NCBI GenBank assembly: GCA_900552135.1
Contig: URYN01000003.1
Coordinates: 100,880-164,879, forward strand
Length of the DNA: 64,000 nt
Direction: 5' to 3'
From: an uncultured Clostridium sp.
GTDB lineage: Bacteria > Bacillota > Clostridia > TANB77 > CAG-508
Below are positions 61,559 to 64,000 of the stretch, in pieces (position 1 is the stretch's first letter; every line of letters starts with the position of its first letter). The notes under the pieces are model-generated. The model was not told the DNA's origin, did no database searches, and saw only the letters and a list, made by a program, of their open reading frames with translations. Position numbers and translations under genes: made by a program.

Positions 61559-62359
61559 ATGAGTAAAAAAGAAAATATAAATTGGAAAGATAGAAAAAAT
61601 TCTAAGAAAAATGAAACAGAAGAATTCAATGACCAAATTGAAGGAAGAAATGCTGTTTTAGAGTTATTGGAAAGTGGAAAAGATATAAATAAAATCTACA
61701 TTACTAAAGGCGAAAAGCATGGCTCAATTACAAAAATAATTGCAAAAGCTAGAGAAAGAAAAATTGTAACAGTGGAAGTTGAAAGAGAAAAAATAAATCA
61801 GATGGCTCAAACAGAAAATGCACAAGGAGTAATTGCAATAGTTCCACCATTTGACTACTGCGAAGTTGAGGACATATTAAATGAAGCAAAATCCAAAAAA
61901 GAAAAAGTCTTCATATTAATATTAGATGGAATCGAAGACCCACATAATCTTGGTTCTATAATAAGAACTGCAGAAACTGCGGGAGTTCATGGAATAATCA
62001 TACCGAAAAGAAGAGCTGCTGCAGTAAACTCAACAGTAGTAAAAACATCTGCAGGAGCAACTAGCTTCATGAAAGTAGCAAGAGTAAACAACATAAATGA
62101 AACAATCAAATACTTGAAAGAAAATGATGTATGGATTTATGGTACAGACATGGAAACAGACAAGATGTATTATGATGAAGACTTAACAGGAAACATTGCA
62201 ATAGTAATTGGAAGTGAAGGATTTGGAATGAGCAAACTCGTAAAAGAAAACTGCGATTTCTTAATAAAAATTCCGATGAAGGGCAAGATTACATCATTAA
62301 ATGCTTCTGTATCTGCAGGAATAGTAATGTATGAAGCAGTAAAACAGAGAATAAAATAA
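61559..62359 (+). CDS. rlmB: TrmH-family rRNA 2'-O-methyltransferase (RlmB-like)
   Basis: 266 residues. An N-terminal basic tail, SpoU substrate-binding domain (DQIEGRNAVLELLESGK) and the SPOUT knot motifs LILDGIEDPHNLGSIIRTAE, IVIGSEGFGMSKLV and IPMKGKITSLNASVSAGI. RlmB methylates G2251 of 23S rRNA; other TrmH members act on other sites, so the exact nucleotide is inferred. A TTG at 61535 opens the frame, but GAGAGGG suits the ATG at 61559. Confidence 0.88.
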   Translation: MSKKENINWKDRKNSKKNETEEFNDQIEGRNAVLELLESGKDINKIYITKGEKHGSITKIIAKARERKIVTVEVEREKINQMAQTENAQGVIAIVPPFDYCEVEDILNEAKSKKEKVFILILDGIEDPHNLGSIIRTAETAGVHGIIIPKRRAAAVNSTVVKTSAGATSFMKVARVNNINETIKYLKENDVWIYGTDMETDKMYYDEDLTGNIAIVIGSEGFGMSKLVKENCDFLIKIPMKGKITSLNASVSAGIVMYEAVKQRIK

Positions 62360-62549
62360 TCGAAGATTAGATTTAATTAAAATACTCATGTGGGCTGATT
62401 AAGAGATTCTTGATTTTTGCGTTTGTGAAAATTGATAAAATAAATATGACGGAATAATAGAAAAATAACTAATTGTGTCAAAAAATGTATTTATGCATAC
62501 AATATAGTATAACATCAAACAAAAAAGATGTTATATGGAGGTGACTTTT

Positions 62550-62804
62550 ATGGAGTCATACGAATATAATTGCTGTTGCGATACAAAGAAAAAGGAAAAG
62601 AAAAATTGCTTCGGACTAATTGCTACAATACTTGCTGTTGCACTAGGAGTTGTAATTGGAATAATAATAGGAGCGGAATTCGTAGGAACTATACTAGAAG
62701 CCATTGCAGCAATAATAGTTCTAGCGGTTATATTAGGATTATTGCTAGTTTTAACAGTAATTTTAATGATATGTTGTAGAAAACCTAGAAAGTATTGCGA
62801 CTAA
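62550..62804 (+). CDS. Small membrane protein with Cys-rich ends
   Basis: About 84 residues: an N-terminus with YNCCCDTKKKEKKNC, two long hydrophobic helices (about 21-43 and 49-75) and a C-terminal CCRKPRKYCD. GGAGGTGA is the ribosome binding site for the ATG at 62550; the ATG at 62535 lies upstream of it. I do not recognise a family. The Cys clusters at both ends echo the small protein at 17.3 kb. Confidence 0.65.
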   Translation: MESYEYNCCCDTKKKEKKNCFGLIATILAVALGVVIGIIIGAEFVGTILEAIAAIIVLAVILGLLLVLTVILMICCRKPRKYCD

Positions 62805-62807
62805 CAA

Positions 62808-62838
62808 AAAACTACCCTTAAGAAATTAAGGGTGGTTT
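62808..62838 (+). terminator. Hairpin after the small membrane protein gene
   Basis: AAACTACCCTTAA pairs with TTAAGGGTGGTTT around GAAA; T tract weak. Confidence 0.65.
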
Positions 62839-62864
62839 ATAATATATATATAGGAAGGTAAAAA

Positions 62865-63635
62865 ATGATTAATAAGGAAAAAGCATTAAAAACATTCGAG
62901 AAATATGTAGAAAAATATAATCCAGAAGATGAAAAAATAAAATTAAAAAAAGAACACATACAAAGAGTTGCAAAAGTTGCTGAAGAAATTGCTAAAAGCG
63001 AGAATTTGACAGATGAAGACATAGATCTTGCATGGTTTATTGGATTATTGCATGATATAGGAAGATTCGAACAAATAAGACGATACCATACATTTAACGA
63101 TGGAAAAAGCATAAATCATGCAGAAATGGGTGTAAAAATCTTGTTTGACGAAGGTCTAATAAAAGAATTTGTAGAAGATAGAAGATATGATGAGCTAATT
63201 AGAAAAGCAATATTGAATCATAATAGAGCAGGAATCGAGTCTGGCTTAAATGAGAAAGAACTATTACATGCAAAAATAATTAGAGACGCAGATAAAGTTG
63301 ATATATTTTATAGCTTAACAGTGTATTCGAAAGAAGCGGTATGGGAAAGCCCAGATTTATCAGATGAGATAATAAGTGATAAGATTTTTCAGGAATTTAA
63401 AGAAGATAAAATTATAGAATATAAAGATAGAGTTAGCCATGCAGATGGATTGATTTGTCACTTTGCTTATGTGTATGATTTCAATTTCAAATATAGTTTG
63501 CAAATTATATATAGGAACAATTACATAGATAAACTTTATAAAAGACACACTTTTAAAGACGAGGAAACAATGAAAAGATACGATGAGATATATGAACTTG
63601 CCAAAAAGTATGTAGAAGAAAAGGCACTACAGTAA
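62865..63635 (+). CDS. HD-domain phosphohydrolase
   Basis: 256 residues. HD metal site: HIQRVAKVAEEIAK, LLHDIGRFEQ (HD pair about 64-65), NHAEMGVKIL, NHNRAGI and RDADKVDIF. Such proteins are metal-dependent phosphohydrolases; the substrate (nucleotide or other phosphate ester) cannot be told. AAGGAAGG... precedes the ATG (AGGAAGG). After it, the window contains no more genes. Confidence 0.85.
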   Translation: MINKEKALKTFEKYVEKYNPEDEKIKLKKEHIQRVAKVAEEIAKSENLTDEDIDLAWFIGLLHDIGRFEQIRRYHTFNDGKSINHAEMGVKILFDEGLIKEFVEDRRYDELIRKAILNHNRAGIESGLNEKELLHAKIIRDADKVDIFYSLTVYSKEAVWESPDLSDEIISDKIFQEFKEDKIIEYKDRVSHADGLICHFAYVYDFNFKYSLQIIYRNNYIDKLYKRHTFKDEETMKRYDEIYELAKKYVEEKALQ

Positions 63636-63841
63636 AAATAAAGTAAAATAAAGCACAATAAAGTAAAACAATTGAAATAAAGAAACATAAGTGGAAAAAT
63701 AAAAGAGAAATACGCAGAAACCTATAATAGAAGCAATACAAATTTACAAATAAAAAAGACCAAATAAAAAGTGTCTTCAAGTGAAAAGTTAAGTATGGTT
63801 TTGGAAAATAAAAAAATATTGAAAAAATATTAAAAAAAGTG

Positions 63842-63870
63842 TTGACTTTGAATAGGGTCTGTGTTATTAT
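63842..63870 (+). promoter_or_regulatory. Promoter reading out of the window
   Basis: TTGACT (63842-63847) and TATTAT (63865-63870), 17-base spacer. From 63636 to 64000 no coding frame is supported; the following gene or RNA lies beyond the right edge. Confidence 0.55.
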
Positions 63871-64000
63871 AATTGAAGTGCCGAACAACAGATTAAAATA
63901 TGATATAAATTAGTAAGATAAAATAAGCAATTGAAGAGAAAGCTGAAATTACTAGTTTATTATTTTGCCCTAAAAACGGGTTTGAAAAATATAAAAAATC

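Noticed and set aside
61091..61636. 181-codon minus-strand frame spanning lepA end and the GC-rich repeats
   Set aside because: Covers the end of lepA, repeats and the start of rlmB; no coding features.

Overview
The window reads as AT-rich (roughly 30% G+C) chromosomal DNA of a spore-forming member of the Clostridia. The support is spo0A, spoIIID, yabG, yunB and a SipL-like DUF3794/LysM gene, together with strong AGGAGG-type ribosome binding sites, a T-box in front of ileS and Firmicutes-style ribosomal leaders. SipL-type proteins point to Clostridia rather than Bacilli. I cannot name a genus.

Layout. 1-0.7 kb: 3' part of uppP. 1.1-10.3 kb: a compact type IV pilus operon (PilM-PilN fusion, PilO-like, a small membrane protein, a 72-residue pilin, a PilD-like peptidase that seems to lack one catalytic Asp, two minor pilins, PilB, PilT, PilC). 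10.6-29.7 kb: housekeeping genes (ROK sugar kinase, rsmA, nucleoside kinase, RNHCP protein, U32 protein, Rpn-type nuclease, trmB, cytoplasmic alpha-amylase, a two-component system, a WG-repeat protein, a PLP enzyme, a flavoprotein, a YigZ-family protein, spo0A). 29.8-33.1 kb: an RHH regulator divergent from a sortase substrate and a class B sortase, then a candidate par/Fst-like type I toxin-antitoxin locus. 33.3-37.6 kb: sporulation genes (spoIIID, a frameshifted yabG, veg, sipL-like, yunB). 37.8-43.2 kb: rplM-rpsI, a SipW-type signal peptidase with TasA/camelysin-like exported proteins, a second frameshifted gene, and infC-rpmI-rplT behind an L20-type leader. 43.5-44.7 kb: a pilin-like protein with a GC-rich, variable-looking C-terminus. 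45-52.7 kb: T-box/ileS, tsaE-tsaB-rimI and a Lon-family protease. 52.9-59.2 kb: a diversity-generating retroelement (DGR). 59.4-64 kb: lepA, rlmB, a small membrane protein and an HD-domain protein.

The main discovery target is the DGR. A 705-residue protein with a type IV pilin N-terminus ends in a variable repeat (VR, 55274-55426). A 153-bp template repeat (TR, 56202-56354) lies 0.8 kb downstream. By my hand alignment the two differ at 23 positions, 22 of which are A in the TR; all 12 Asn (AAY) codons of the TR are changed in the VR. An Avd-like gene and a reverse transcriptase with the DGR-type SQ motif follow. Three small proteins that look like the isolated mismatch-recognition domain (domain I) of MutS surround these parts. 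A second pilin-like protein 11 kb upstream has a VR-like tail but no template in the window. The DGR targets share their N-terminal helix with the short pilin of the pilus operon, so the working model is a retroelement that diversifies the exposed tip of pilus-displayed lectin-like proteins.

Secondary points of interest are the par-like toxin-antitoxin locus, a (CA)16 tract inside a small ORF, a family of GC-rich palindromic repeats around ileS, lepA and rlmB, two single-base frameshifts, an AUA start for infC, and two genes whose Shine-Dalgarno is separated from the start codon by a hairpin. All alignments and spacings were done by eye.
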